From Orobanche coerulescens (lineage: Eukaryota; Streptophyta; Magnoliopsida; Lamiales; Orobanchaceae), in contig CM065811.1 in NCBI GenBank assembly GCA_033398695.1, positions 118,157,501 to 118,221,500 of the forward strand: a stretch of DNA of 64,000 bases, in the 5' to 3' direction. Below are positions 22,054 through 34,560 of the stretch, in pieces. Below the pieces are notes generated by a model that saw only the letters and a program-made list of their open reading frames with translations, was not told the DNA's origin and did not search any database. Every line of letters starts with the position of its first letter. Position 1 is the stretch's first letter. The position numbers and the translations under genes were made by a program.

Positions 22054-22919
22054 CCTTTAATCGGATATGTGATTTATTGAATTTGTTGTTATGTTGTATC
22101 GTGATATATCCGAAATCATATCTGCGTTCCGATTGGTTATTGTGTAGGATTTTTAGCCAGGCACATATATAGTCATGCGTGGGTGTTTCCGTATTGGACT
22201 GTGCACACGAGACGTAGTTCGTGAGGCTAATTAGGTAAATTGTCCCGCATATATCCTGGATTCCGTATACGGGGTGGACATGTCCACTGACACATTTCTA
22301 GATCGGGCGTACTGTGATGTCCATCTTGAGCCATACTATATTAGTTGTTCATAGTCCATTTATATATTTGGATGTGTTCGACGTTTTGTGAATAAGCGTT
22401 CATACGCCCGAGGGGTATGTTCGTTAGTCGGGTTGCTTTCCTTGAAATCTTATATATGTGAATTGTATAATATCTTTAGAAACCATTTATCATGTATATC
22501 TGACCCTGTGTTGGGCGAAATACTTGTGTTGTATTTTAGGTCGAGGAAAAGGCAAGGCACAGGAAGATCATGGTGACGGCGAAGGGTTCGAAGGATACTA
22601 GTTCGGGGGGCCCAAGTCTTTTGTTGCCCGGTCATGTTCGTACCGTGTAATGTTATCTTTCCGCTTTATTTTAAGTATGGACAAATGTATTGTTATTTAA
22701 AGTATATTCCATCTCCATATGGGATATACTTATATTTTGGATCCTGTGTATAATAAGGTCGTTGGCCATACTACTGTAAACTCCTAATCGGAGTAAGTAC
22801 TATGTATTGTGGTTCGGTATCACATATATTATGTATTTAATCTGTATTTTGGGTATCGTCTAGTGGGTCCCAGTGTGGGGTCTACGGTACTGTAATGGCC
22901 GCCTTATTGGGGTGTTACA
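22054..22919 (+). repeat. D-family LTR, right part
   Basis: Resumes the LTR broken at 11528. From about 22229 it matches 47164-47858 of the D 5' LTR at roughly 96-97% by eye, includes acceptor GTATTTTAG/GT (22539), and ends TTGGGGTGTTACA at 22919. It directly abuts copia integrase coding sequence. Confidence 0.9.
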
Positions 22920-25017
22920 GTTCCCTCACAGGGACTTTTGAAAGAGCTACTGAGAAACTTGGATTGATCCATACCAATATCTGTAGCCCTATTGAAGTGG
23001 CACGACATGGCTTTCAGTATTTCATTACATTCACTAATGACCATACTAGGTATGGGTTCGTGTACCTAATGAAACATAAATCTGAAGCTTTCGATAAATT
23101 CAAGGAATTTAAAGCCCTAGTTGAAAACCAGACAGATAACCGTGTCAAGACTCTTCAGTCAGACCGAGGTGGTTAGTACATGAGTACCGAGTTTGACGAG
23201 TTCTTAAAATAACTAGGAATAGTGTCACAAATTACTCCTCCAGCTACTCTACATTTAAATGGTGTATCAGAAAGAATGAATTGAACCTTGTTGGACATGG
23301 TTCGCTACATGCTTAACTATACTGATCTACCGATTTATCTGTGGGGTCATGCGCTCTTTATTGTTTCACATATCTTGAACAAGTATCCTTCCAAATCCAT
23401 TCCTAAAACTCCACATTAGATTTGGAGAGGTAGGAAACCAAGTCTTAATCACATTAGGATTTTGGGATGTCCTGCTTATGTCAAGAAGACTGAAGTAGAG
23501 AAATTGGAAGCTAGGTCTGTGAAAGGTCGTTTCATAGAGTATCCAGGGGATTCCATGGGATATCTATTCTACATGCACGAAGATCATAGAATCATTGTTG
23601 CTTTAGAAGCACACTTCTTGGAAGATGAGTTCATTCACGAAGGAGGTATAGGTCGAAATATTTCTTTGGAAGAACTAAAAGAAACACCAATTGAGACACC
23701 TGTGCAAGATATTGGGACCGAACCTTCTGAAGTACAAACACAACCTCGCAGGTCTAGTAGGACTTCTCAATTACCTTAAAGGTATGGCTATCTGCATCAA
23801 GAGGAACTGAGTGTCCATGAGATGACAGAAAGTAGTCAAGAGAATGATCCTTCTACATATGACCACACGAAGGTAGATGTTGACTCCGCGAAGTGGAAAG
23901 AGGCGATGGAAGATGAGATGGACTCAATGCATGCTAATTAAATCTGGACTTTAGTAGATCGTTCAAAAGGCATGGTGCCTATTGAAAATAAATGGATCTA
24001 CAAGAGAAATACTGATGGAGATGGCAAAGTTGATACCTATAAGGTCAGGCTTCTGGCAAAGAGGTATTCAAAAAGAGAGGGAACCAATTATTTCGAGATT
24101 TTTTCGCCTGTAGCCATGATTAAGTCTATTCGCATGATGCTTGATATAGCAGCCCACTTAGATTATGAAATATGGCAAATGGATGTGAAAATGGCATTCC
24201 GAAATGGATTCCTCGAGGAGGAAATTTATATGGAACAGTCTAAGGGATTCATATCTGAAACCGATATTCATAAACTATGCAAACTTCAGCCCGCCATTTA
24301 TGGACTGAAACAAGATTCACGGAGTTGGAATCTTCGTTTTAACGAGATAGTCAAAGAGTTTGATTTTGTCCAAAATGAAGAGGAGCCCTATATTTACAAG
24401 AAGGTTAGTGGGAGCAAAATTGCGTTCTTAATATTATATGTTGATGACATTCTACTTATAGGAAACGACGTAGGAATGCTCAGTTCTGTGAAAGCTTGGA
24501 CTCCTAAAGAGTTTTCAATGAAGGACTTTGGAGAAGCCACCTATATTGTGGGTATTCGTCTCTACCGGGATAGAGCGAAAAGAATGTTAGGTCTTTCCCA
24601 AGCCCTCTATATAGAAAAGATCCTGAAGCGATTTAGTATAGACGATAATAAGAAAGGGTTCCTACCTATGCGACATGGCATAAAACCTTCCTTAGAGATG
24701 TCTCCTCAAAGTGAGGAATACATAAAGGAAATGAGTAAGGTGCCTTATGCTTTGGCAGTGGATAGCCTCATGTATGCTATGATTTGCATTTGACCAGACA
24801 TTGCCTATGCTGTGAGCGTAGTAAGTCAATTTTAGTCAAATCCAGGGCAGGAACATGGGACTACTGTAAAGAACATTCTTAAGTACCTAAAGAGGATAAA
24901 GAGTTGGTTCTTACATACGGTGGTGAAGAACTAAAAGTGGAGGGTTATACAGATTCAGATTTTTCGGGAGACATAGATGTGAAGATGTTCACTTCAAGGC
25001 GTATATTTACTCTGAAT
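22920..25017 (+). pseudogene. pol: Ty1/copia integrase-RT-RNase H, 3' part of pol
   Basis: Copia order integrase, RT, RNase H. 22925-23176 is the start of the integrase core (ERATEKLGLIHTNICSP; FTNDHTRYGFVYLMKHKS). The first catalytic Asp, expected in HTDIC, is Asn (AAT 22976). A stop (TAG 23174) follows SDRGG. The core continues in broken form to about 23460, then the integrase tail (23462-23779). RT is open at 23972-24793 with QMDVKMAF and an intact YVDDILLIGND. RNase H starts near 24930 (VEGYTDSDFSGDID) and is cut at 25017 after FTLNG. The 5' end is the insertion point of a D-family element and continues, in coding terms, the frame ending QGKMTKL at 45420. Confidence 0.88.
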
Positions 25018-27183
25018 GGTGTATATGTTTGTTTGTGAGTGTGTGTGGCCTCTGTGTCGTGTGTGTGTTGTGTATATGTTTTTGTGTGTGTGTGTGTGGT
25101 CATGGTTGTGTGTACGTGTTCGTGTTGGGATTATGGACGGGGAGAACATTAAGCATATTGGGAGGTTTTGAAAATTTGGTCTACGAGCGGTTGAGTGTAT
25201 TTGTACCTATGGAGTGAGACTGAGTTCGGAGTGGAGTTTGTGTTCGGAGCAATAATCAAGTTGTGGGTCCAGGTTGATTATCATTGGTCGTTGGATCCGA
25301 TCAATTAATTAAGGGGCGCAATTGAGGTAATATATTAGCCGACTAATTACCTCGAAATTATAAAATATTAAATTGGACCCTTATATTAAGTTGTCTATTA
25401 TGTATTTATATTAAAGGTTTGGATTTCAATGGATCGATCGGGTGAGCCTTGTTCGTGGGGACTTTAGGCATCAATTATCGTGGCATGTTATTACTTGCAC
25501 AATTTATAATATTCAATGAATAGTTTCAGTTTCATTCGTTTATAACTCGTTTGGAAATGATTATACTTGTCAACTCTGGAGATTTGGGATTATACGTTGT
25601 TTTCTGATTTTGGGAATTAAATTATAATGTATATGATTTACAGTTGTTATTGGTATACTTGAGTATCGAGAATACATTATGGTAAAGACAAGGATATAAG
25701 TTATCTATAGTCTATGGTACTTTTGGATCGTCGAATATTGAGGAAATTGTTGGTGATGGTTTTGACATCGAGATTGCTCTCGAAGGACTCGGACAAGTAC
25801 TCTAATTATTTTTGTCATTTTGTATCGATCATATTGTGATATATTTGTGTATTATTGTTGTCATGCATTTGTGTATTGTTGTTAATATGCATTTGTGCAT
25901 TGTTGTCGTATGTCCACTATGTGTTGGTCCGACGGGATCATCATGGGAATCTATAGTTGTGTGCGCTGGATCGTTTGACTGGTTTTTCACCATGCGTTGG
26001 TCCGACGAGATCATCATCGGAATCTATGCTGTGTGTGCTGGATCGTTGGATTACCATGTGTTGTTGTTGTTGTGCATATGTATATTATTGGTTATCCACC
26101 TCGTGTTGATCTAACAGGGTCATCTTGGGATCTATGCTGTGTGCGCTGGATTATCGGATTTCCATTAAGTATATATTGTTGTTATTGTTGTGGGCATATT
26201 CATGTCGTCATGTGAGTATGCATTTGTAGGTCTTGTGTTAGGACCATGTTCGTATGTTGTATTGATCTGATCTCAGATTAGACTGACGTGATTCATCATG
26301 GCATTGCATATCCTGAGGTATGTTTCGTATTTCCTTTTTGGTATTTGTCTTTGATGGACAATCGATTTTCGTGTTGAGATTTGATAATGATATCTGATGG
26401 ATTGAATTGGTCAGAGTTGATATATTTCGTATCAGTGAGTTGTGATGTTTTGAGAACCTTGGGTATTGTTTGGGATATAGTACAGATGTTTGGGTATGAG
26501 TTTATTGTGTTGTTGAGGATACAAGATGTGAATTTTGGTAAAGATTACTTGGGTAAGGATTATCACGAATTGGTAAGGTTATGATGGTATTACATTGGTA
26601 GTATTCTTAGTATTTTCATTGGTAGGTAATTATTGACGTGATGTGATTGTTATCATTGTTGAGTATTATGGCTGACCCCGTCGTGAGCTTTATTTTTAGG
26701 TTCTTGGGATATCGAGCTTGTAGCGGTCGTGAAGAGATGAGCTTCCCGGAGGATACTGGTTATGGCGTGTGTTTATGAATTGAGTACTTGGACTAGTTGT
26801 CATTTTTCCGCTGCAAAATTATTCTTAGTTATTTGTTATACCCGCTGCGAGTGTTTTTTTTAAATGGGTTGCTAGTAATTTACGAATTTGGATTTATTTT
26901 GAAAAATCATTTTCTAAACTACTCTGTCGATACGTACAAGCGGTGGCTTAACGTATACTTTTGAAACTAATGAACTTGGCATTTTGGCCTTGTATTTTCA
27001 AAGATATTTTACAACGGTATTGTTAAATGGATTTTATAGAGTCTTTAAATATTTTAAAAGATATTTATCCTCATCGCCGCTTAGGCGTATTTGAAATGTT
27101 TATAAAAATGTCTTTCAGCCTTGTGGGTTCCGTTTCGGGGCCACGCGCGCTGTAATATTCCCGGATGGTTCTGGGGGTGTTAC
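25018..27183 (+). repeat. Solo gypsy LTR H, 5' end probably truncated
   Basis: Ends CGGATGGTTCTGGGGGTGTTACA-style (last bases GGGGGTGTTACA at 27183), the same 3' terminus as the other gypsy LTRs. It has three ~85-bp repeats with GGTCCGACGGGATCATCAT (about 25928-26150), as in the E LTR, plus GAG/GTATGT (26318) and TATTTTTAG/GT (26699). No matching duplication is seen at the two ends, and no primer site or polypurine tract is adjacent. It separates two copia fragments of opposite orientation, so it sits at a rearrangement junction. Confidence 0.75.
25022..25125 (+). repeat. TG-rich microsatellite-like stretch
   Basis: Runs of (TG)n interspersed with short interruptions (GTGTGTGTGTGTGG near 25085), at the left edge of LTR H. 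Open frames across it are compositional artefacts. Confidence 0.7.
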
Positions 27184-28424
27184 AATTTTTCGTTCAAGAT
27201 CCTCGTTTTCCATCATTATATCAAGTGCTATATTATATGCAAATACTTCGTCAATGACATTATCATTTATGTTCCATTGTTTTCCTATGACAACATAATT
27301 TAATGAGGTCTCTTCACTATTAATATTTTCAGGTACCTGATCCTCTTCTGGTGGGGTTTCATCTATCATGTCACATGGATCATCAGGAGATTTCATTTCT
27401 TCTATTTGGGCATCTTCAATTTCTGCCCTTTTTTTGAGGATTTTTATCTTTGGAAACAACTGGCCTGCCACGCTTCACGCGAGCTCCAAATTCATTTGCT
27501 TTTGTAATTTGTCCTTCAGGAACTTCAATTTTCACAAGAGCATTTTCATATGGTATATGTGACTTAGTCACTCTATTTATATCAATGAATGCATCATGAA
27601 GTTTGTTTGTAATGCCCTATAAATGAATTATTTTATGAACTTCCAGTCACATTGATTTGAACGAGGATCAAAAGTATTTAAGGATGATGCATTCCATGTA
27701 ATTTCTCTTTCCAGCTGTTTGTTTTCTCCCCCTGATCTTGGAAAAAACTTATTCTCTCCTCATATTCTTAGGAAAACTGTTTCATAAAAATAACAATCAA
27801 CAAATCTTGCTATAAACGTATCACCTGTTAATGGTTCAAGATATTTTATTATCGAGGGAGATTCATAACCGATATATATTCCCAATCTTCTCTGAGGACC
27901 CATCTTTGTACATTGTGGCGAAATAATTGGGACATATACCGCACACTCGAAAGTTTTTCTAAGATGGGAAATATTAGGCTCACTTGCGGAAGTCAATTGT
28001 AAGGGAGAAGATTTAAGATAACTTGTAGTCCTGATGCATGCAAGTGCCGCTGCATGTAGAATAGCATGTGCCAAAACTGAAGTAGGGATATATGTTCTCA
28101 TGATTAATGGCCCAACAATCAATTAGAGTCGTTTAATAAATGATTCTGCAAGACCCTTTTGTATATGAATATGAGCTACAGGATGATCAATATTAATTCG
28201 AATTGACATACAATATTCATTAAACGCCCCTGCTATGGATTCTCCAACATTATCTAAATGAATAATGCCAATATTATAGTCTAGAAATTGTGCTCTCACT
28301 CGAATTATTTGCGCAAGAAGTCTTGCAAACCCCAGGTTATGAGATGATAATAAGCACATATGTGACCATCTAGTTGATGCATCAATCAAACTATAAAATA
28401 TTTAAATGGTCCATATAGTGGGTG
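27184..28424 (-). pseudogene. Ty1/copia integrase fragment
   Basis: On the minus strand the integrase core is at 28389-28123: LIDASTRWSHMCLLS, HLDNVGE and GLAESF, so all three catalytic acidic residues are present. A TAA stop (28120-28122) follows, then the core/tail at 28119-27760 (HAILHAAALACIR; RRLGIYIGYESPSIIKYLEP). A further piece at 27471-27184 includes VFAYNIALDIMMENEDLE, the linker before RT. There is a 1-base frameshift at about 28390. It is cut at 27184 by LTR H and at 28424 by element F. It belongs to a different copia lineage from the 22920-25017 fragment. Confidence 0.85.
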
Positions 28425-28429
28425 AATGG

Positions 28430-30366
28430 TGTTAGGAAAATACCCTCGAATGCCACTCAGAGGATGAGAGAGTGAGAGCATTGTATTAAAATTATGAATA
28501 TTAAATTAAATAAGGCATTTATTATTTTTATATTATTGTATATCACAGGCATTGTGATTTGGTATGATAATAATAATATTCCTTGCATTTGAGCAAATAT
28601 TCCACTCCTTATGGAAATAAGAAAATAGGCACTGGAAGTGTTTAGGGCTCGAATGTTTAAATCATTCGCAAGTCGATAAAACTTAACTGGGCAGTAATTT
28701 TAGACAAGACCTGTATATCTTGTATTTTGACATGTAGAGTGCCTATCTTCACTAAGGAATAGTGGGAGCACACGTTATAGGCATGCTAATGGGATTAGTA
28801 TACTCGACTCATCTCGATTCGGTCACATGGATATCACTCAAGGATTGTCAATGACTGAATGAAAGATTGTGATAGGTGACTTGAAGTTTCAGTAGGAGAT
28901 GTGCCTCTGACATCAAGTTAGTCATTAGAGTAGTTCGATCCAATCACCAGTTCGTGGGGCCAACCTCAAAGTGCAACTTATTGGGCAAGTAGCAGTCTCT
29001 ACAGAATACCAAGTTAGGATTCTTTCTCCTGTTAGTGAGCAGGTAAATGTCCAATGCATTTAATGGAAAATGAGATTATAAGTCTTTGGCCAAAGCAGTT
29101 TGAGCTAGTTGTATTTGATACACGAGAGCTCGGTGATCTCGGTTTGCATTAACAAAATGCATAGAGTCAAGTTACAATAAGATTTGACTTTACCGTGACC
29201 CTAATACTTGACCGGGACATATGATTGAAGGGTTTATACGTATGAAGTATTCACGACATAATGGTTTTAGAATGATCCGAGCATTCGTTCTTAGTTGGGT
29301 TACGGTACGGAGCACTAGACTGGCTAAGTGTCACCCGTACTCCTCGGTTCCTCCCATTGCCAACTAAGACGGACCTATGAAGTCGGGCACAAGGATATTT
29401 GATGGATAAATATGTATTTATTACCTCTTCACTAATATTGGATATTGGATATCTAATTTGGTTTATTTGATAAATTATGCGGTCTTGTCAATTGAAATTA
29501 ATTACCGGGTGATTAATTTAATTCACAAATAATTATTTCTTTAAAACATATTATTATAATTTTAATATTTGATAAAATTAATTAATTGGATTAACTAATT
29601 AGGTATAAATATATTTGAGATAAAATAAAGTGTACTTAACAGACTAGACACGCAAACGTCCGGTACACGAACCGTACGGCTCGGCTCGTTTTCTCACCAA
29701 CAACAAGTAGGCCGACCCCCTCTCATGCTTGAAAGCATGTCATGTGGTGTGTGGTGTGTGTTAGACTTATAGAATAAGATGAGGACAAATGGATGAGATA
29801 TGATATCTCATCATTTTATCTTATTCTTGATTTATATAGTGTACAAGTCTTATACACCATATGATAACAAACACATACACGCACACACACTTACAATTCG
29901 GGCCGTGAGTTGTTGTAAGGGAGAGGATAAATTTTTCTTTGAAATTTTCTTATTCATCTTAGAGAGAAAGAAAAGGAAGAAGAGAAGAGAAGAAAAATAC
30001 TATATCAGTTCCTAGCCGTGTTCTTCGAGAACGAATTGATATATAATTTTTCTAATAAATATCCAACCCGTGATAATATAGAGACACTCGACATTATCGG
30101 TGGTTGATCATTCATCCAGTTTAAACGAATTGAATTCGTATTCATGTTGGTGACCGAAAATGATCAAAGCTTGGCTCGGGAATTTTTCCTTCAAGAAGAT
30201 ATTATCAAAGGTTTACGAGGAGGGTATGACTTCTTAATTTTATCTTCAGCAATTTATATCCGTTTATATGATGCATGATCGATTCGTTTTTGGGGTTTTG
30301 TTTTTATCCGATTAGACCGGTTTATTTTCCGATGCGTAACTCGTTTTTAATTGCCAAATCCAAACA
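28430..30366 (+). repeat. Element F 5' LTR (probable extent)
   Basis: Starts TGTTAGGAAAATACC directly after the copia integrase fragment. The end is set at CCAAATCCAAACA just before a degenerate primer site. Without the 3' LTR in the window the right end is inferred. About 1.94 kb, AT-rich, no open frame. A diverged reverse-strand relative of its start is at 3153. Confidence 0.65.
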
Positions 30367-30380
30367 GTGATATCGCAGCG
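30367..30380 (+). promoter_or_regulatory. Degenerate primer-binding site, element F
   Basis: GTGATATCGCAGCG resembles the copia site GTGGTATCAGAGCG with about three changes, followed by AGGTCTATGCGATCG, a usual context in plant copia elements. Confidence 0.5.
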
Positions 30381-31956
30381 AGGTCTATGCGATCGTATGT
30401 TCGATATTTGCATTTGGAATGCTTGGTTGTTTGTTTTTATGATTTAAAATTATAATTATTTTAATTGTTAATGTTTAATTATTCATCTAGAAATTTATTT
30501 TTCATGATTTTATGGTATAATATAAATCTTTTTTTTTGAAAAATTAATTTATACGTGTAATATAAAAATTAGAAAAATATTATTTTTGGATTCGGAATGT
30601 GGGAATCTTTGGGCCTTGCAGCAAACAAGTGCACGAAGGAAGCGAAGGCGGCCAAGCGGCATCTTTGGTGCCTTTCGGCAGTCTGGCATCCTGCCGGTCA
30701 TGAGCAGCCGGCCTTGTGTTTTCCGATTCTATTTTTATATTTCGTTCGGTAAATTAATTTCCCGCAAATTAAATTGGATTTAGTTTGACTAATATATAAT
30801 TATGGTAATTTTATTTTTAAGGGAATTAATTTAATGAAATATTTTATTTTTTCCGGAACAAATTAATATTAATTGTTGTTTGAATTAATTGGACTAATTC
30901 TAATAGGTGAATTAATTTTGTATTGATTGGATCAATATTTAGATTAATTATTTTAGCCATTAATTTTATGTAATTGTTGCATTATTATTTAAATGGTGAT
31001 GTAGTTCATGGACTTAGTTTATTGAATCTCTAATCAATGGGATTCTAATGGCCGTTTTGAGTCAATTTATTTTTTGTAGTAAATTTGTATAGGATGAAAA
31101 TTTTATTGATGTAATAAATTAGCTATGACGAAGAGCCGAGGACGAACTTCCATGAAGACCAAGATTCAAGACTTATTATTAGATTACTTGTAATTTTATC
31201 GAGTCGGCGATGACTTGGTACTTAGGAACGGTCCTTAAACTGCATATTGTTAGATTTAGGTTGTGTATGTTTTCATATTGTATGACAAATAAACAAACCG
31301 ATAAGCGGCATTTATAAACGGATTAATGTGAAAAGTGTAACATATAATCGCGTTAAACTCCCACTTACAAACACTAAGTTATAAAGGTTACGCGGTTTCC
31401 TAGTCTCCGTCAAACTCATGGAAAATTGAAATCTAAACCTAAATATTATTCTTCCGAGTATGTCGGGGTAATATTTTTGGGTAATGTTGATAAATTCATA
31501 GAGTGCATTAGATGCCTTTAGTTGCGACAAATCAAACTTCTAGAAACCGTATGGGTTGCCGGGTGAGATTCAATTGCTAGACTAATAAGAGTTGATGGTT
31601 TAAACTTAGATAGTTTAGCGTGCCATAGAAACCGTATGGGTTGAGGGCAACTGAACTAGGGGTAAAATAAGATCGAATCATCCATTAGATGTGTTGGTGT
31701 TAGACACCACTTTATAAAGAATGATAGAATAGAAACCGAATGGGTTGCCCTCTATTAAACTTTATAAAGAACTCGATCACCACTATGAAGTTAACCGTGA
31801 CTTCCGGATTTCACACGGGAGTGTGTAAAATGCCTATAAAATAGAGGGAGACGAGTTATGAATAAAGAAAGTACTTAAATTCTTAACTCGGACCATGATT
31901 AAACAATCACTAATGTATCTTAAATTATTCTCTCCAGTTAACAAACATCTCTCAAA
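30381..31956 (+). other. Element F leader, non-coding
   Basis: 1.6 kb between primer site and gag start with no credible coding frame. It holds three near-identical words (TAGAAACCGTATGGGTTG at 31541 and 31626, TAGAAACCGAATGGGTTG at 31730) about 85-105 bp apart. Confidence 0.55.
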
Positions 31957-32646
31957 ATGACAATTAACCCACTTGCAATTGTACTGGAAAAGAACACTCT
32001 AACTGGACTCAACTTTATGGACTGGCCCTGGATTCTGAGGATAGTCCTCAGTATGGAGATGCTGAGATACCTCTTGGAGGCAGACATCCCACCGGCTCCT
32101 GCAAGGACCAGGGCAAATCAAGAAGAAGTTGATACCAATGAGAAATGGGTTAAAGATGATGTCAGGGTCCGTGGTTTCATAATGATCTGTATGAACAATG
32201 AGATTCAAAGGGCCCATGAGAAAATGCCTACTTCAAGGGCGATTCTGGCACATCTAACTGAACTTTATGGGAAGCACAGTCGAGCTGCTCGGTATGAGAT
32301 ATCGAAACAATTGTTTAGTGCTCGAATGAAGGAAGGAGAGAAAGTTGGGGACCACGTCCTCAAAATGATATCTATAATCGAGATATTGGAGGCTCTTGAT
32401 TTTAGTATGCATGTTTCTCCCGAGACTAACCTCATTCTTCAATCACTTCCTGAATCCTCTCAATTTCTCATGAACTTTAACTGCATAGAGATTGCATGTA
32501 ATTTAGCTAGGCTAATGAACAAACTGAGCCCAACACAGTCTCAAATAAAGACTAGGCCGAAGGAGGCTTCTCTTGTAATTTCGTTTGGGCCTTGGAGGTC
32601 CAAAAACAATAAGAAGAAAGGTAAGAAGCAGTTCAAGCCAAAAGGT
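31957..32646 (+). pseudogene. gag: Element F gag, interrupted by element C
   Basis: ATG 31957 opens a 230-codon frame that reads like plant copia Gag: an N-terminal region with LNFMDWPWILRIVLSME, then LTELYGKHSRAARYEISKQL and MKEGEKVGDHVLKMI of the UBN2-type gag domain, and a basic C-terminal stretch (SKNNKKKGKKQFKPKG). There are no stops before the insertion. Element C is inserted after the Gly codon at 32644-32646, and the frame resumes at 40483 with GVQKDKGKDP and the CCHC knuckle. Gag is therefore broken only by the insertion and by the TAA at 40579. Confidence 0.88.
32642..32646. repeat. Target duplication AAGGT, left of element C
   Basis: AAGGT at 32642-32646 is repeated at 40478-40482 on the other side of C. 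This is a perfect 5-bp duplication from integrase-mediated insertion. Confidence 0.9.
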
Positions 32647-33032
32647 TGTAACACCCCCAAGATATTCGAGGTGTATTACAGCGCCGTGGACCCCTACATG
32701 GGACCCACCAGGCTAACACAAGAAAACACCACTCGACTAACCGTCTCGGTTAGCAAGGAAACAATTGTTAACAACAAGAACATAAAACAACACGTCCGGT
32801 ACAACCGGCACAATAAACATCAACCGACAAATACAGTAACTGCAACGAATACCAATCACAATCCGAAAGGAAAAGCCTAAGTACTCACGAGTACAATCTA
32901 TAAGTTTATAATTTGGAAATCATCCACATCAAAAGAGACAGTAGGAAATAACAAGACTCAATTGCACATGTCAACAACCTTGGCCGACATCCTCGTACCA
33001 TCCCAGCGCCCGCTAGTCTGGCTGAACATAAC

Positions 33033-33510
33033 CTGAAATCCATAACAAGAATTTCCCCAACAACGGGTCCCCAAAGGGGTTAGCAATTACGCTAGTACAA
33101 GTATTCAAGGCAAACCAATCGCTTACACATTTCATAGTACATGCACCAATATCAATTTCAAAAGCCAAAACCAGACATGTCTTTTCCGGAAACAAACAGT
33201 CAAACAATTTGCCTTGGGAATAGAGTAATATCATAGATCCCGCCTGAGGCCTCTAAGGACCCTCCCGAGCTGGCCATATTATAAAACAAAACATGTACGT
33301 GCATCGCCTTGGGAACAGAGTAATATCATAGATCCCGCCCGAGGCCTCTAAGGACCCTCCCGAGCTGGCTAGCTAAACAAACTCATGAATCGAGGACTCA
33401 ACCCTTTCGATTTCCTCCGTGATCCCGTCGGACCATCCCGAGGTGAACAAATCACACACAAAATACATTACCATTCCATGCCAAGCATAAAGGTTTCCAA
33501 AAATACTTGC
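33033..33510 (-). other. Candidate leader intron in element C left LTR
   Basis: Sense donor TTCAAG/GCAAGTA at 33510 and acceptor GGATTTCAG/GTT ending at 33033; orthologous to the A sites. Confidence 0.35.
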
Positions 33511-33759
33511 CTTGAATAATTGACGACGCAACGAACGGAAAGGAAAATCACCAACGAACGCTAGGAACCAACGAAACCGAACCTTGGATTGAGGATGAAG
33601 AACACAGGTAGGTGTTGTTAATCTACTTCAGAAACTCAAGGTAGAGGATGCCTGAAATAATCGGAGGGAAGGATCGCTCGGAAATCGCCTGGAGAAGCTC
33701 TGCGTCGCGGAGAGGAGAAGAAATGAAAATGATATGTTCATCTGGGTCAACTCCCTGGT

Positions 33760-33766
33760 TTATATA
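33760..33766 (-). promoter_or_regulatory. TATA box, element C left LTR
   Basis: Sense CGCTATATAAACCAGG, located immediately downstream (in sense) of the palindrome array. Confidence 0.6.
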
Positions 33767-33776
33767 GCGAGGAGTG

Positions 33777-34303
33777 TTAGCGCGCTAATCCTCAAGGTTA
33801 GCGTGCGCTAACGGGATAAAATTACAGGCCAAACAGTTAGCGTCCAGTCCAGTAGCCAGACTTCTGGCCGTTAGCGTGCGCTACTCGAGACGTAGCGTGC
33901 GCTAAAAACCTCTCGGTAGCGCGCGCTATCGACCAATAGCGTGCGCTACCTGGACATCAGCCGAGTCCAGAAGCTAACTGTCCACTACTCACCTGACCCG
34001 TTAGCGTGCGCTACCATACAAGCGTAGCGTGCGCTAACTGGCACCTGACCGAGTTCAGTAGTAAACTGTCCAGTACTGGACACTCACGCTAACGCACGCT
34101 ACCGGGCATCATCAGCGTGCGCTAGCCTCCCGACATTAGCATGCGCTAGTCTACGTAGCATACGCTAATACGCCAATCCAGAAGGCTGGAAAATAGCACT
34201 GCCACTCCCAGGGCTAACTCGCTAGCGCGCTATGAAACAAACGTAGCGTGCGCTACTAAGGGACCCCTAGCGTGCGCTATGCAGAAAAGATAGCGTGCGC
34301 TAG
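33777..34303 (-). repeat. Array of TAGCGTGCGCTA dyads in element C left LTR
   Basis: About 17 copies or near copies of TAGCGTGCGCTA (arms TAGCG/CGCTA around a 2-bp centre) over 527 bp, ending at the TATA box. It occupies the place that GTGCCGCGGCAC occupies in A. Confidence 0.92.
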
Positions 34304-34547
34304 GTACGAAATATGAACGGTCCAAAACGTCGGAATGTGAACGAAACACCAAACAGAACATCTCAACAGGCATCATAACGTAGAATGGATCCACGGCAAC
34401 CCCGAAACGGCAGTTCCGCACAACAATAACGGGAATCAAATCAATAGATAATAGGAAAGATACACTGAAAGATACACGAGGGTCACTACTATCGGAAAAT
34501 ACGCCGAAAAGGAAAAATACAAGGGGAAGAAAAATGCGGATATTACA

Positions 34548-34560
34548 TTCTACCCTCCTT
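34548..34560 (-). other. Polypurine tract, element C
   Basis: Sense AAGGAGGGTAGAA next to the LTR start; GTTTCGGGACGAAAC upstream matches element A. Confidence 0.75.

Larger units (their letters stand above)
32647..34547 (-). repeat. Element C LTR (3' side by element sense)
   Basis: Plus-strand TGTAACACCCCC...GGATATTACA, i.e. TGTAATATCC...TGTTACA in sense. Contains TATA (33760), palindrome array, GGTCC module (about 33240-33440) and splice-like sites. Confidence 0.92.

Noticed and set aside
25029..25217. Cys/Val-rich 62-residue frame as a small secreted protein
   Set aside because: It is the translation of a TG microsatellite.
31957..32880. F gag frame continuing to 32880
   Set aside because: Codons after 32646 are translated from the inserted C LTR; the true frame resumes at 40483.
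33777..34303. Regularly repeated short motifs resembling a CRISPR array
   Set aside because: Units are 12-bp dyads at irregular spacing inside an LTR promoter, with no spacer structure or cas genes, in a plant repeat context.
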